Shown here piece by piece: positions 6,027-6,028 of a DNA stretch of 6,028 nucleotides. The notes beneath the pieces are model-generated. The model was not told the DNA's origin, made no database searches, and was given only the letters and a program-made list of their open reading frames with translations. The stretch is from positions 1 to 6,028 of the forward strand of contig JBOGED010000263.1 in the NCBI GenBank assembly GCA_050743625.1, given 5' to 3'. Made by a program: the position numbers and the translations under genes. Numbering within the stretch: position 1 is the first letter of the stretch; the number at the start of each line of letters is the position of its first letter. This DNA comes from JBOGED01 sp050743625. Its GTDB lineage: Bacteria > Actinomycetota > Nitriliruptoria > Euzebyales > Egibacteraceae.

Positions 6027-6028
6027 CC

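Overview
The window is uniformly GC-rich, uses GTG as well as ATG starts, and carries protein families typical of actinobacteria: a CHAT/STAND NTPase, a SARP/AfsR-type regulator and a BBE-like FAD oxidoreductase. It also has a promoter whose -10 box sits 6 nt before a start codon, as in actinobacterial leaderless genes. A high-GC actinobacterium is the best guess; I cannot name a genus.

Left half (1-3211, minus strand): three tightly packed genes read leftwards. First is a 153-aa antitoxin-like protein (Phd/YefM N-terminus with a HicB-like acidic segment). It overlaps by ATGA a 133-aa protein resembling the HicA-like 'cytotoxic translational repressor' family. After 13-24 nt comes a large protein with a CHAT (caspase-like) protease domain, a P-loop STAND NTPase module and the start of a winged-helix region. 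This gene runs off the left edge, so it is easy to miss in an ORF listing that needs both ends. A toxin-antitoxin pair joined to a CHAT-STAND protein is the most interesting content here. One wrinkle is a G6 run near the CHAT start that separates the best ATG/Shine-Dalgarno start from the main reading frame.

Centre (3212-4296): a divergent intergenic region holds a candidate leaderless promoter with a 10-bp palindrome in its spacer. It is followed on the plus strand by a decayed SARP/AfsR-type regulator. Its DNA-binding N-terminus, TPR portion and C-terminal tail survive in three different frames, and the middle (BTAD remainder and ATPase) is missing.

Right (4363-6028): a BBE/VAO-type FAD-dependent oxidoreductase with a strong Shine-Dalgarno starts well but loses its C-terminal BBE segment at about 5550. 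There the left end of a roughly 475-bp non-coding segment begins. This segment (5554-6026) is bounded by imperfect inverted repeats (22 of 25 matching), carries a second inverted block further in, and contains two direct copies of a 30-bp sequence linked to a hairpin. It looks like a non-autonomous mobile element, or the facing ends of related insertion sequences.

Overall, an apparently intact minus-strand putative defence/toxin operon sits beside a plus-strand region that has decayed and been interrupted by a mobile element.
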